A stretch of 64,000 nucleotides of DNA from Rhea pennata (GCF_028389875.1 NC_084678.1:15344899-15408898), one strand, 5' to 3'; shown: positions 53,001 through 61,258, counted from the stretch's first letter. A program made the numbers and translations. Notes: generated from the sequence alone by a model not told the origin.

Positions 53001-56000
53001 TTTTGCTGCTTAACTTCCACATTTGGATTAATCTCAGAGATGAGTGTTTGAGCCAATTTGCATCAAATATATAACTTATGCTAATGAATGATTTTTCTGG
53101 AGAAAATGGAGTGCTTTTCCAACAAATATTGCTGGTTTTGTTTGCAGATTTCAGTTGCTGCGTGGTCTCTGTTTTGTTGCTAAGGGAAAGATAATCCAAT
53201 CTCCATTTGTCTTGAAATAACTTCCTCTCTAGAGCATATGGTCACCATAACGATGTTCATTATCTGCTCTAATTGCTGTGTAATGTGCAAGCTCTGCTGC
53301 TTCAGCATAGGATCGAGGAAATGCTGCAGCGTGCAATGAATCATGTCACTCCCAGCGATGCTTGAATTGCATGCCTCTGTTGGCTTGAGGGAGAGTGATC
53401 CACAAATTGATGCTCCTTGTCGCAGCTAGTAAAATTCATGTCGCCAGATCTTTAGCCACCCTCGTGTTAGGGGCTGAGACTGAGCTGCTGCCAAGCCTCT
53501 CCCCAGACCAACTGCAGAGAGAGGATCCTCACCAGAAGGTGATGGATCACATCTGTTTAAGGGTGGGATGAAGTAGCTTTGGAGAGGACTCTTTCTGCTG
53601 AGGAGAAAGCTACACTGGACATTGAATATTCAGCTGCCGTTGCAAACTCACCTTTTCTGTGAGCTCCAGAGGTGGGGAACCTGAAATTCAGATTCTCTGG
53701 AAGAAACTTGTAAAAAGTCCCATTCCAGACACTTCATGTCAGAGACTCGGTAGGGCAGGTAAAATGCTGCCCCTGAGTGCTTGTTAAGGAGCCACCACCT
53801 GCCCATGGTGGTGTCTGTGGTGATTGCCTGGTCCTGTCTGTATGAATTCAGTTTTTCATCCTGCATCTAAGTTCTAGCCTGCTGCAAAGAGCACCTAGGC
53901 CTTGTGTGAGCTGCCTCCCACCCGGGTACCAGTGTTAGCTGGGAAGCAGCTACCGTGGAGATCGGCTTTGGGAAGAGAACTTCCTTTTGCAGGAAGCTAG
54001 GTGCGCCCGTCTCCCTTACAAGCTGAGGCTTCAATACATGCTGGTGTTTCACTTTCAGGGCATTGCTGGAGCAGATGGCCTCCCAGGTGACAAAGGAGAA
54101 CTGGTAAGTGTCCTTAGATGGCCTAGAGAATCAAGAACTAATATGGCCAGGCCAAATTAACCATGCCAGAGCTCCAAGAGCCATCATTACACCGCTGGTT
54201 GTGAGAAGGAAGAGGCAGCCCAAGCCTTCCGTCCACCATGTGCACTGTGTCCATTAGCTCTCGTCTTTAGGAAGCCCTGCATAGCCAGCATGATCCTTAC
54301 AGAGCTGTGGCATATCACCACTGAGCTGTCATTTTGCTCTGCAGAGCAGCAGGGAACACTGTTGTGGCCCTGGTGCAGGGTCTAGATCATCTCAAAATGT
54401 AGCCAGGTTGCCCTTGCTGGCATTCAGCGTTGGTTCGTAGCGCAAGCCTGTTACCCAAAGTGCTCTGGCCTGTTGTGCAGTCTCTAACATCCAGTTACTG
54501 TTCCTGGCACCTTGATTAGAAAAGCCCATTAGGTGCTATGTATGCATCTGCTCTGCTTCCCAAAGCAGGGGAAGCAGGAGATTTGATTCAGATTCAGACT
54601 TTTTCTAATGGCTCATTTTCTTCATATTTTCCTTTTATTTTCCATAGGGTCCCTTTGGTCCTCCTGGCCAAAAAGGAGAGGTATGTGTCAGACTCTGCAG
54701 ACTTGTGCCCTGAAAGGTTTGGGAGTAAATATGCTTCCTGTATCTCTCACTGAGGTATCTCCATAATCTGCATTGTGGCATCATTTCCTAGAAGCATGTT
54801 TTCCTCGCAGCCATGCCATAAAATCTATGACAACGAGGATTCTTTATGGCATTTACATGGCTCAAACTGGTTTTGGTAACTGTGCTGCAGCACAGACATG
54901 GAGTCTAATTACCATGACCAGAAACACATGTGATCAGCCACATCAATTAGGGAAATAGGAAGAAAAGCTTAATTAATCCCCTTAAGAACATAATGGACAG
55001 TGTCCTCCTTTTTAATCTTTTCTTCCTTTTTCTTCATTACAGCCAGGAAAAAGAGGAGAGCTTGGTCCTAAAGGTGCCCAAGGACCTAATGGGACTGCTG
55101 GTGTACCGGGGATTCCTGGACATCCAGGGCCTATGGGCTTCCAGGGAGAGCAAGGCGTCCCCGGCATCACAGGAAAACCTGGCCCTCCTGTAAGTATTAC
55201 CTGCTTTTGGGGCACAGTCAAGGAGTCACTGAAGTGAACAGATGGATTAAAAGCATAAAGTTTTGTCCTGTATTTTAGCAGACAAAAATAGGTAAATGCA
55301 CACACAGGTAACAGTCCTTCAGCAGTGGAGTACCAGTGCAACAAGATTTATACAGTTTGCAAGTTTCAGAGTTAAGAGCAAATCCTCCGAATTCATACTT
55401 CGGAGAATTGATCTTCTCTCACAGTGATACACTAGTAGATTTTCTGCATTCATTAGAATGGGCTGTGTTAAGTCACTGTTTTCATTAGAAAAGTGAGTTA
55501 GAAGTTGGTCATTTAAAAATATAACTGTTCACTTCTGCAAATGGTAGGTATGTCTTTGTCTAGAGCTAATGTTTCATCATTCAGGAAAGGCCAAATAACC
55601 TTTAAAATTAGAAATTAAATATATGGCCTCAAAGTTAATCCCTGCTATTAAGATCATAACTTCTCATTGAAGCTATCATCATGTGAGGGGGAAACTCATC
55701 CTCATGAGGGACCCTATGCTTCTTATTACTGAGCTGCTGGAAATGAGTTTGGAGCCCTGACGTTTCAGTCAGGGATGATTATCAATGATGTGGATTTGTA
55801 TAAGGCAGGATTATTTTGTTAATTGCAGGGCAAAGAAGCCAGTGAACAACACATAAGAGAACTCTGTGGGGAAATGATAAACGGTGAGTACTACTGGGAG
55901 AAAACAGACTTTAATTACCATATTTAGCTGAAGATATGGAGAGCCTGAATATAAGATGGCTCCTGAGATTTGTTATTTCTCTATTTTAATAGGGAAAAAT

Positions 56001-59000
56001 AGGTTGACCTTTAACATAAGGCAGTTATTCAGGAAGTCACGTTGTCTGAGACATTCTTCATTTTTCTAAATTTATTATTTTAAAATCATTCATCATGGTA
56101 ACATGCCAAACATACTGAAAGCAGCTTTGACACAACTCTCATACTGGCATGCTGGCAGGTGCTGGATTGTGGGAGCGTCTCCTCTAACCTTTGTCATTTT
56201 GAACTTCAGCTCCTATCTTGTCCCCTGTCCTCCCAGCTCTTTTCTCTCCTCTCTGCCACGCACCCCACCTCTCAAGGGACTCCAAGCTCCCAAGAAATGT
56301 TCTTATTTCTCTGGCGCTACTGTTGTGCGTTTAGAGGTTACATTCACCATTTGGGATGAAGTTAAACTCTGAAAGCTTGTTTCAGAAAACTCATTTCAAT
56401 AATTTAAGTATTGTTCTCTACAATATTTAAAATCTTTTGAATTTGTTTAGGAAGTAGGAAATATCAGTGGCTTTAAAAGCCTACAGATCGCTGACCAGAA
56501 TCTCCATCTGTGTCTAGAAATTATTAAAAAAGAATTAAAAAATCCGGATGAGCTGGCATGGCAGACTCTGTAATGTTCAGTTTCCTTCTGCTAGAAGCAG
56601 TGTGTAGGAGTGGCAGAGAGCAAGAATTCTGCCTAAGCAGGCAACTTGCCTTTATTGTCAGAAAGTCAGTTTTCAACTGCTCCGTCAATTAACCACACGT
56701 GGTAGCAAATGACAGACAGCCAAGCACAGGGTGAAAATGCTGGCTGTGCAGTTTCACATTTAATGTTTTTTTTTCAGATCAAATTGCACAGTTAGCTGCT
56801 AATCTGAGAAAGCCGTTGTCTCCCGGAATGACCGGTCGTCCTGGCCCAGCTGGTCCCCCAGGGCCTCCTGGAACAAGGGGAAGCGTTGGGCATCCTGGTG
56901 CTCGTGGTCCCCCTGGATACCGGGGGCCAACAGGAGAACTAGGCGATCCGGGTCCCAGAGGTGAGGCTAAACAAGTGTTTCCTGGCAGTGTCCTGAGCAT
57001 TTTGAGTTTCTTTTGACCTTTTCCCTTCCTGTGCTCTGATTTGGCTGCAGTATGCAACTTCTTGTTGAAATTCTCTTTTTATATTAAAGGTGATACTGGT
57101 GAAAAGGGAGATAAAGGACCAGTTGGTCAAGGTATTGACGGGCCTGATGGAGATCAAGGACTTCAAGGTAAGGCTGTGCAATATTTAATAATCCATGACT
57201 AAATTAAAGGCTATAGAGGGGACAGCTCTGCATGTTGTTGGCAGTGTATTATCATTAATTTCTCCCTAGAAGAATTACACTAGGGTTCTTTTCCTCTGGG
57301 TAGCATATTCGAACACATGGGGAACAGCAGGTGCACAGAGCTTGAACAGCTGGAACTTCATTAGAACATCCCCTCTTCATACCTCTCCCATTCCATCCTA
57401 AGTGTTTTAGAGAAAAGGCTGCTGGGGACAGCAGAACTCTCTGTCTTGGTTCCTGCCAACTAATGGCTGTGAAAGATCAGGCACTCTTCTAGATCTGAAA
57501 GTCAGAACCCTTCTTAATTGCTCCCTTAATTGCTCGTTGTCAGATTCAGAAGGTTATTGTTTTCAGTAGTACTTTAGATACAGTAATTAGATAATAAACA
57601 AGTAGTACTCCAGTTCACTTAAAGGTGTGCAACACCTAGGTAACTCTGGCTCCAGACTAAGACAAAGGAAGGAATCATGCCTGTTGCTTCAGGTATTTCC
57701 TGCACGCGGTGTCCTGATGGACACTTGTCTTTTTGGTGCTAGCTACGACACAGACTACAAGCTATATAGTCCTTCAAGATTATTATTTCCAGATGAAACA
57801 AGACAGTTTCTGACAAACGAGATCTGGTCCCCAATTCTTCTGCAGACCTAACACAGCAACTTGTGTAACAATTTTGAGAGTACAGCAGTGTTATTGCTCT
57901 GCATCTGGCTACAATCTCAGTTCCTGAGGTCATTAATCCTTTATCAGAGGATTCAGAGGTTCATTTATGCAAATTAATGAATATCTATTAGAAATTCTGA
58001 AAGAATAGTCTTTATTTTGCTTACCCGTTAAAATAGTTTTCTAATTGTGATTACATCTGCACAAAGAGTATGTTACAGGCACCAAGAACAGGCGCTCCAT
58101 CCATATAATTTCACAAAAACAGTATACTTATACCTAGTTGTCCCAGATTTCTCCATAAAATAAGTGCATTAATCCATAAACATGTTTTCTTTTCCAAAGC
58201 TTGTGAAAAGATGCTACTTTGCACATGTTAAGATATTGAAGGCATCTGTCCTACTCATGAAATATAAGGAGATCAACAGCAGCTGCAATTCTTCTCTTAT
58301 GAATGAACAGGATTAGGCACTTATCATAATTAAGATCGGAATACAGGTTTATAGACTACCTGATACACTCGTCCTTCAGACGGACAGAATCTTACTTTAC
58401 AGGATTTAAGGAAGTTTCAGTAGCTTGCATCAGACTTATTCTTGTTATAGATTTGAGAGTTTTGTGAATTATGTTTGGCATGTGAAGGAAAAAAATCAAA
58501 AATAAATAGCTTGGGTCAGTCAGTCCTAAGCAGAAATTATTTTTGCTAATAAACAAAATGTACATTTTAACATAAGTTTTTTGAAATTAAACACAGGTGT
58601 AAAGGAAGCTCCATATATGTACTATCAAGGGGATGGTCTGTATCATCATTCTCTTTGTTCTTCTACCCTTATTCAGAGTCTTAATGACTACTAGATTTTC
58701 AGAGGCAGAATGAATTGAGAGCTAAACCCTTCTGCCTCAGTTTTAGACCACTAAGGAGCAAGGTAGGGGCCAAGAAGGAGAGACAGATATGAGCACTCTT
58801 ATAGGCACTCTAAGTAAGCTATAAGCTCACACATCTAATGCATCCCTTGAACCTGCTATTTACGGACCATGCAAAATAATTCTGGTTACAATTAACTGCT
58901 GTTACTCGTGGAGTGATACACTAACTGAGGGAGGACAAAGATGGAGAACCCCCTTCTAGAATGGTCAGCAGAGATCAGATATATACAGTGACAAATAAGC

Positions 59001-59431
59001 AATACCAAACACCTGCCTTCACCTATACTAAGGTAAGTCTAGTAAATCTGAAGATACTCTAATAAATCCAATGCACATACTCCAAATTTAGGCTAAATTT
59101 ATTCAACTACTTGTACTAAATGGCAATAACAAGTCTGATGTATAGACAATCGAAGTATTTCAATAAATTAGAAAATAATAAATTTTTCTTTTTAAAATAG
59201 TAAAGGAAGGAACAAAGATAATATTTCATGAAATCTTTTTCCCCTTCTTGTTTAGGACCACCTGGTGTACCTGGAATAAGTAAAAATGGTCGGGATGGTG
59301 CTCAGGGTGAACCCGGTCTTCCAGGGGATCCTGGTACTCCTGGTACTATTGGCGCTCAGGGAACTCCAGGAATATGTGACACATCAGCTTGCATGGGAGC
59401 TGTTGGAGCATCAACTTTGAAAAAATCATAA
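16431..59431 (+). CDS. COL9A3: Collagen alpha-3(IX) chain (COL9A3), 32 coding exons, 675 aa
   Basis: The spliced CDS is 2028 nt; exon limits are given in separate entries. The product is one chain of type IX collagen, an alpha1-alpha2-alpha3 heterotrimer that decorates type II collagen fibrils in cartilage and vitreous. Layout: signal peptide 1-22, COL3 25-161 (one two-residue imperfection GK at 112-113), NC3 162-176 with Cys170 and Cys174, COL2 177-515 (339 residues, the family length), NC2 516-546 with Cys525, COL1 547-657 with two imperfections (near GQGID and GISKNG), and NC1 658-675 with Cys658 and Cys663. No large NC4 domain is present, which excludes COL9A1. NC3 and NC1 match human alpha3(IX) rather than alpha2. 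Exons are mainly 54, 45, 36 or 72 nt and start with an intact Gly codon. One obligate glycine in COL2 is replaced by Ala318. OGFR upstream and TCFL5 downstream agree with human synteny. Confidence 0.97.
17755..17780 (+). repeat. (TC)n microsatellite at exon 2 acceptor
   Basis: An uninterrupted TC dinucleotide run ends about 15 nt before the COL9A3 exon 2 acceptor and forms the far part of its polypyrimidine tract. Confidence 0.95.
17796..17864 (+). CDS. COL9A3: COL9A3 exon 2
   Basis: Residues 23-45, start of COL3: [20 protein letters not shown], aligning with human [20 protein letters not shown]. Acceptor TTTCAG, donor GTGAGT. Confidence 0.95.
17865..22468 (+). other. COL9A3 intron 2 (4.6 kb)
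   Basis: Non-coding, with no recognisable gene, RNA or mobile element. No collagen-like exon is missed: the reading joins cleanly from GID to GEP as in human. Confidence 0.7.
22469..22504 (+). CDS. COL9A3: COL9A3 exon 3
   Basis: Residues 46-57, [12 protein letters not shown], four COL3 triplets in 36 nt. Human has [12 protein letters not shown]. Donor GTAAGT. Confidence 0.94.
23153..23224 (+). CDS. COL9A3: COL9A3 exon 4
   Basis: Residues 58-81 (72 nt): [10 protein letters not shown] at the start and [11 protein letters not shown] at the end, nearly the same as human. Confidence 0.96.
24767..24820 (+). CDS. COL9A3: COL9A3 exon 5
   Basis: Residues 82-99, [18 protein letters not shown] (54 nt). 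Acceptor TTCACAG, donor GTGAGT. Confidence 0.95.
24821..30559 (+). other. COL9A3 intron 5 (5.7 kb, the longest)
   Basis: AT-rich non-coding sequence. No open frame of note, no recognisable transposon and no RNA gene seen. Its length and place in the 5' half make it a possible home for cartilage enhancers, but no specific site is claimed. Confidence 0.6.
30560..30595 (+). CDS. COL9A3: COL9A3 exon 6
   Basis: Residues 100-111, [12 protein letters not shown]; human GSLGPPGPPGLG. Acceptor CTGTAG, donor GTAAGT. Confidence 0.94.
31818..31841 (+). CDS. COL9A3: COL9A3 exon 7 (24 nt micro-exon)
   Basis: Residues 112-119, GKGLPGPP, identical to human. It carries the two-residue imperfection GK that breaks the Gly-X-Y register of COL3. 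Acceptor TTCCAG, donor GTAAGT. Confidence 0.94.
32377..32430 (+). CDS. COL9A3: COL9A3 exon 8
   Basis: Residues 120-137, [18 protein letters not shown]. Human GEAGVSGPPGGIGLRGPP shares the GG and RGPP positions. Donor GTGAGT. Confidence 0.95.
33139..33192 (+). CDS. COL9A3: COL9A3 exon 9
   Basis: Residues 138-155, [18 protein letters not shown], a Pro-rich end of COL3. Acceptor TTTTAG, donor GTAAGT. Confidence 0.95.
34133..34174 (+). CDS. COL9A3: COL9A3 exon 10: COL3/NC3 junction
   Basis: Residues 156-169, [14 protein letters not shown]; human GHPGVLPEGATDLQ. The triple helix ends here and NC3 begins at Pro162. The Ser-Gly glycosaminoglycan site known from the alpha2 chain is not present, as expected for alpha3. 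Confidence 0.94.
35577..35633 (+). CDS. COL9A3: COL9A3 exon 11: NC3/COL2 junction
   Basis: Residues 170-188, [19 protein letters not shown]; human [19 protein letters not shown]. Cys170 and Cys174 are the NC3 cysteines that link the chains. COL2 starts at Gly177. Confidence 0.97.
37358..37411 (+). CDS. COL9A3: COL9A3 exon 12
   Basis: Residues 189-206, [18 protein letters not shown], a charged COL2 segment; human GPTGYKGEQGEVGKDGEK. Donor GTAAGC. Confidence 0.96.
37914..37967 (+). CDS. COL9A3: COL9A3 exon 13
   Basis: Residues 207-224, [18 protein letters not shown]; human ends LPGSVGLQ too. Donor GTAACA. Confidence 0.96.
38457..38510 (+). CDS. COL9A3: COL9A3 exon 14
   Basis: Residues 225-242, [18 protein letters not shown], nearly identical to human. 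The terminal Arg242 joins GD of exon 15 to form an RGD triplet. Confidence 0.96.
38822..38890 (+). repeat. Copy 1 of an intronic repeat shared with intron 20
   Basis: Positions 38836-38870 match 43955-43989 exactly over 35 nt (core CTTACAAGAGAAAGCCAAAG), with lower similarity for about 20 nt further downstream. Family unknown. Confidence 0.8.
39315..39368 (+). CDS. COL9A3: COL9A3 exon 15
   Basis: Residues 243-260, [18 protein letters not shown]; human [18 protein letters not shown]. Acceptor TTGCAG, donor GTATGT. Confidence 0.96.
39598..39645 (+). repeat. Short minisatellite, unit about CACATTTTAC
   Basis: Five imperfect tandem units of 9-11 nt (CACATTTTAC, CACGTTTAC and variants) in COL9A3 intron 15. 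Confidence 0.85.
40587..40640 (+). CDS. COL9A3: COL9A3 exon 16
   Basis: Residues 261-278, [18 protein letters not shown]; human [18 protein letters not shown]. Donor GTAAGT. Confidence 0.96.
41554..41607 (+). CDS. COL9A3: COL9A3 exon 17
   Basis: Residues 279-296, [18 protein letters not shown]; human GRPGPKGTPGVAGPSGEP. Donor GTAAGT. Confidence 0.96.
41912..41965 (+). CDS. COL9A3: COL9A3 exon 18
   Basis: Residues 297-314, [18 protein letters not shown]; human GMPGKDGQNGVPGLDGQK. The donor GTTTGT is weaker than its neighbours, so skipping or read-through of this exon is more likely than for others. Confidence 0.95.
42715..42768 (+). CDS. COL9A3: COL9A3 exon 19, with Ala at an obligate Gly position
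   Basis: Residues 315-332, [18 protein letters not shown]; human [18 protein letters not shown]. The codon at 42724-42726 is GCT (Ala318) where Gly is required, the only break in the 113 triplets of COL2. Acceptor CAACAG and donor GTGAGT are normal, so the exon itself is secure. Confidence 0.95.
43499..43561 (+). repeat. T-rich (GTTTT)n low-complexity tract at exon 20 acceptor
   Basis: About 60 nt of T runs broken by single G residues reach directly to the TTACAG acceptor of COL9A3 exon 20 and form its whole polypyrimidine tract. Confidence 0.9.
43563..43607 (+). CDS. COL9A3: COL9A3 exon 20 (45 nt)
   Basis: Residues 333-347, [15 protein letters not shown]; human GLPGRAGSKGEKGER. Five complete triplets, donor GTAAGT. 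Confidence 0.95.
43945..44010 (+). repeat. Copy 2 of the intronic repeat shared with intron 14
   Basis: The exact 35-nt part is 43955-43989; the partner lies 5.1 kb upstream. It runs directly into a GGAC-rich tract and an AC microsatellite. Confidence 0.8.
44022..44061 (+). repeat. (AC)20 microsatellite
   Basis: Uninterrupted AC dinucleotides in COL9A3 intron 20, preceded by a short GGAC/GGAT tetranucleotide run at 44004-44020. Confidence 0.97.
44629..44682 (+). CDS. COL9A3: COL9A3 exon 21
   Basis: Residues 348-365, [18 protein letters not shown]; human [18 protein letters not shown]. Donor GTACGT. Confidence 0.96.
45103..45156 (+). CDS. COL9A3: COL9A3 exon 22
   Basis: Residues 366-383, [18 protein letters not shown]. 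It contains GIPGER (369-374), a GxOGER-type integrin motif once Pro371 is hydroxylated; human has GMPGER. Confidence 0.96.
45157..48122 (+). other. COL9A3 intron 22 (3.0 kb)
   Basis: AT-rich non-coding DNA with a C run at 45837-45847, a T run near 46270-46294 and one candidate ancient repeat fossil at 47453-47515. No gene seen. Confidence 0.6.
47453..47515. repeat. Candidate fossil of an ancient TTAGGCNCCTAA-type repeat
   Basis: It contains AAAATTGGATTTAGATCCTT followed by AAATTACTTGG, which reads like a worn copy of an old sauropsid palindromic repeat with AAAATGGGATTTAGGCTCCT-type sequence. Assignment is from memory only. Confidence 0.3.
48123..48176 (+). CDS. COL9A3: COL9A3 exon 23
   Basis: Residues 384-401, [18 protein letters not shown]; human [18 protein letters not shown]. 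Donor GTCAGT. Confidence 0.96.
48902..48924 (+). repeat. (TTTA)n microsatellite at exon 24 acceptor
   Basis: About five TTTA units end just before the CCTAACAG acceptor of COL9A3 exon 24. Confidence 0.93.
48934..49005 (+). CDS. COL9A3: COL9A3 exon 24 (72 nt)
   Basis: Residues 402-425, eight triplets, [20 protein letters not shown] followed by FGDR; human GQKGSMGDPGLPGPQGLRGD then VGDR. Donor GTAAGG. Confidence 0.96.
49640..50480. promoter_or_regulatory. CpG-rich patch in COL9A3 intron 24, candidate regulatory element
   Basis: CpG dinucleotides and GC content rise here compared with the AT-rich intron around; roughly a dozen CpGs fall within about 210 bp near 50104-50310. A CACAATGG sequence near 49795 fits the SOX core. 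No open frame or splice-flanked exon explains it. An enhancer or internal promoter is an inference. Confidence 0.35.
52604..52639 (+). CDS. COL9A3: COL9A3 exon 25
   Basis: Residues 426-437, [12 protein letters not shown]; human GPGGAAGPKGDQ. Acceptor TCTCAG, donor GTAAGT. Confidence 0.95.
54059..54103 (+). CDS. COL9A3: COL9A3 exon 26 (45 nt)
   Basis: Residues 438-452, [15 protein letters not shown], one residue different from human (Ser to Ala). Confidence 0.97.
54648..54680 (+). CDS. COL9A3: COL9A3 exon 27 (33 nt, ends inside a triplet)
   Basis: Residues 453-463, [11 protein letters not shown]. Unlike its neighbours it ends after the X position, so the Y residue (Pro464) comes from exon 28. 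Donor GTATGT. Confidence 0.94.
55043..55189 (+). CDS. COL9A3: COL9A3 exon 28 (147 nt)
   Basis: Residues 464-512, the longest purely helical exon of COL2. It begins [18 protein letters not shown] and ends [12 protein letters not shown]; human is [18 protein letters not shown] to [12 protein letters not shown]. Its length fits fusion of smaller ancestral exons. Confidence 0.97.
55829..55883 (+). CDS. COL9A3: COL9A3 exon 29: COL2/NC2 junction
   Basis: Residues 513-531, [18 protein letters not shown]; human GKEASEQRIRELCGGMIS. Cys525 is the NC2 cysteine. From here splice phase changes to 1. Confidence 0.96.
56778..56960 (+). CDS. COL9A3: COL9A3 exon 30: NC2 and start of COL1
   Basis: Residues 531-592. 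[17 protein letters not shown] forms the hydrophobic-heptad NC2, which in this family drives trimer selection; COL1 starts at Gly547 with [16 protein letters not shown]. It ends GDPGPR plus a split Gly codon. Confidence 0.97.
57090..57167 (+). CDS. COL9A3: COL9A3 exon 31
   Basis: Residues 592-618. [18 protein letters not shown] contains the COL1 imperfection GPV-GQ-GID. With Arg591 it forms an RGD. The acceptor TTAAAG is less common than CAG or TAG. Confidence 0.94.
57168..59255 (+). other. COL9A3 intron 31 (2.1 kb)
   Basis: AT-rich non-coding sequence. No gene, RNA or recognisable mobile element. Confidence 0.65.
59256..59431 (+). CDS. COL9A3: COL9A3 exon 32: end of COL1 and NC1
   Basis: Residues 618-675 and [21 protein letters not shown] holds the second COL1 imperfection; [11 protein letters not shown] matches human exactly and carries the NC1 cysteines 658 and 663. 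The last residues, [12 protein letters not shown], differ from human and end with a Lys pair. Confidence 0.97.
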
Positions 59432-59613
59432 AACAACATTACAAGAAGTGGAGAAGTGACTGAATATTTAAGCAAACAGCGCATTGTAAGAAAGAGAGAA
59501 TCCTCCTAATGATAAATGGACAGATGTTCCTTCTCTTAAAATGAGTTAAGTGGAGACTGACATAGTAATTCAGTTCTATGGAAAAAAAAAAAAAGCATCA
59601 GACAAAAACTTTT

Positions 59614-59619
59614 AATAAA
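59614..59619 (+). terminator. Proximal COL9A3 polyadenylation signal
   Basis: AATAAA 183 nt after the stop codon, followed by a TTTGTGAGC GT-rich stretch about 10 nt later. Confidence 0.6.
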
Positions 59620-59814
59620 AGATGCTTTGTGAGCATTTTCTCCTCCCCATAATTATTTTCCAGAATCTTTACTGCTAAACAATCTCACCTTCCCTTTCTC
59701 CCTTTGCTGAAGAGACCAGCAAGAGGAAGCATTGTTCCTTTTTACCATCATCTCCCTAACTGTACTGAAGATCATGGCTAGTCTGTACAAGCGTTTGAGC
59801 CAACTGAATTCCTT

Positions 59815-59935
59815 GGTACTGTTCCCACTGACTTCAGTTACAGAGGTTCATGCACTGAAGTCCAAATTGTTAAGTTATTTAGGCTCCCAACTGTTATTTA
59901 ATGGAAATTAGGCATTTAAGTATCCAGTATTTTTA
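59815..59935. repeat. Candidate fossil of an ancient TTAGGCNCCTAA-type repeat in COL9A3 3' UTR
   Basis: CCCACTGACTTCAGT, TTATTTAGGCTCCCAACT and ATGGAAATTAGGCATTTAAG occur in the order expected of an old sauropsid palindromic repeat. Heavily worn and assigned from memory. Confidence 0.35.
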
Positions 59936-60414
59936 AGACTATGGTCTAACTGAAGATCATAGCCCAGGTATATTTCCTGTCTACTCTCAGTCTTCTGATT
60001 CCACCTCAAATATCTGCAAGGACTAGTAAATAGTAAACCTCTTGCAATCAGATTCTGCAAAAGATGTAATGTACTTATTTTAAGTTGCAGGGGAGAATTT
60101 TTGCATATTTCCATATAATAATAAAGGAAATTAAGTAACAGCAGTCTCATGACCTCTAGTTAAACTATTTGCACAGTAATTGTGAATGGAACCCCAAAGA
60201 GAAGGGATGCTCTTTTAAAGACCAGCCAAAAAAAAACCTGTATGAACTGTTGTAAAAATAAAAGGAGATTTTTTTAACCTTTTCCTTGTGATGCTGAAAG
60301 TGTCATTATACATACCAATGCTTTGATGAACTCCAACTTCCTAAGCTGTTTTAACTAGGATTGTATGGAAATAAATTGCTGCAAAATTGTGAATATCCGT
60401 GATTTAAAACAGTA

Positions 60415-60420
60415 TTTATT
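60415..60420 (-). terminator. Distal TCFL5 polyadenylation signal candidate
   Basis: AATAAA on the minus strand, about 920 nt after the TCFL5 stop codon. Its use would make the TCFL5 transcript overlap the long COL9A3 3' UTR. Confidence 0.35.
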
Positions 60421-60477
60421 TTGGAGACATTTTTGTACTTCAAAACCCGTTAGCATCATCTATTAAAAAAAAGAATT

Positions 60478-60483
60478 AATAAA
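60478..60483 (+). terminator. Distal COL9A3 polyadenylation signal
   Basis: AATAAA about 1.05 kb after the COL9A3 stop; the last strong + strand signal before the TCFL5 side. Confidence 0.5.
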
Positions 60484-60656
60484 GCCACTCTCAGTTCACA
60501 AACTATTCTATTTCTGTCCTAAATGCTGAAGTTTATGAATAATGGAGCCATATTAATCTTTAAACATGAAAATAGTCTTTGCAGTTAAATAATCTACTGT
60601 TTACAATATGCCACTTTGGGACTAAAGTAACAATACAAGAACCTGCTGGACAGTTG

Positions 60657-60662
60657 TTTATT
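60657..60662 (-). terminator. Proximal TCFL5 polyadenylation signal candidate
   Basis: AATAAA on the minus strand about 680 nt after the TCFL5 stop, followed on that strand by a TTCTTGTATTGTTA GT-rich stretch. Confidence 0.45.
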
Positions 60663-61258
60663 AAACATTAAAAATAGTACTGTACTTTAAAAACAATGCT
60701 AACAGCATTGTATTACTCATGGGGGGGAATGTGTTAAAATATGCATGGCAAATGTGAACTTCATAATATCAGTACAATTTAGAAACTATGCACTTATTCA
60801 ATTAACTACTACAACTTTTAATGGGAAAAAAAAGGCATTATAATGGTACCTTTAGTTTCTTTTTATATTTGAAGAATGTATTTGCATCTGGTCATTAAAG
60901 GACCAGTTGATATTCTTCAACAATCCCTAACTGTACCACACCACTTTTTTTTTTTTTTTCTTTAAAAAAAAACACAATGCAGAACCATAAACAGAAGAAG
61001 AGTGAATGTTTGGTAACTAAAGGGGGAAAGTACTCAGTAGGTGTTGGGACATTGTCTTGCTGTCTCTAGTCACTGAGCCCCTTTATCAGAAAAATGATTA
61101 GTACTGTCAGTAGCTAATTTTCATTTCCATTTTGAATAAAGAATGTTTTCATTAATGGTCTATTTATGTATTCCTACACATTGCATTTTGCAAGACAGTC
61201 CTCGAGCCTATCATACTTATCACATGAAATGAAGCCCAGCACATAAACAAACACAGAA

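Larger units (their letters stand above)
59432..60510 (+). other. COL9A3: COL9A3 3' UTR (extent uncertain)
   Basis: Non-coding, AT-rich, with AATAAA at 59614-59619, 60257-60262 and 60478-60483. An A run lies at 59581-59594. The end point depends on which signal is used. Confidence 0.6.

Noticed and set aside
16601-59431. CRISPR arrays, prophage, operons, Polinton or retrovirus-like elements
   Set aside because: Nothing with spaced direct repeats, viral genes or LTR pairs was seen; the repeats present are simple microsatellites and small intronic duplications.
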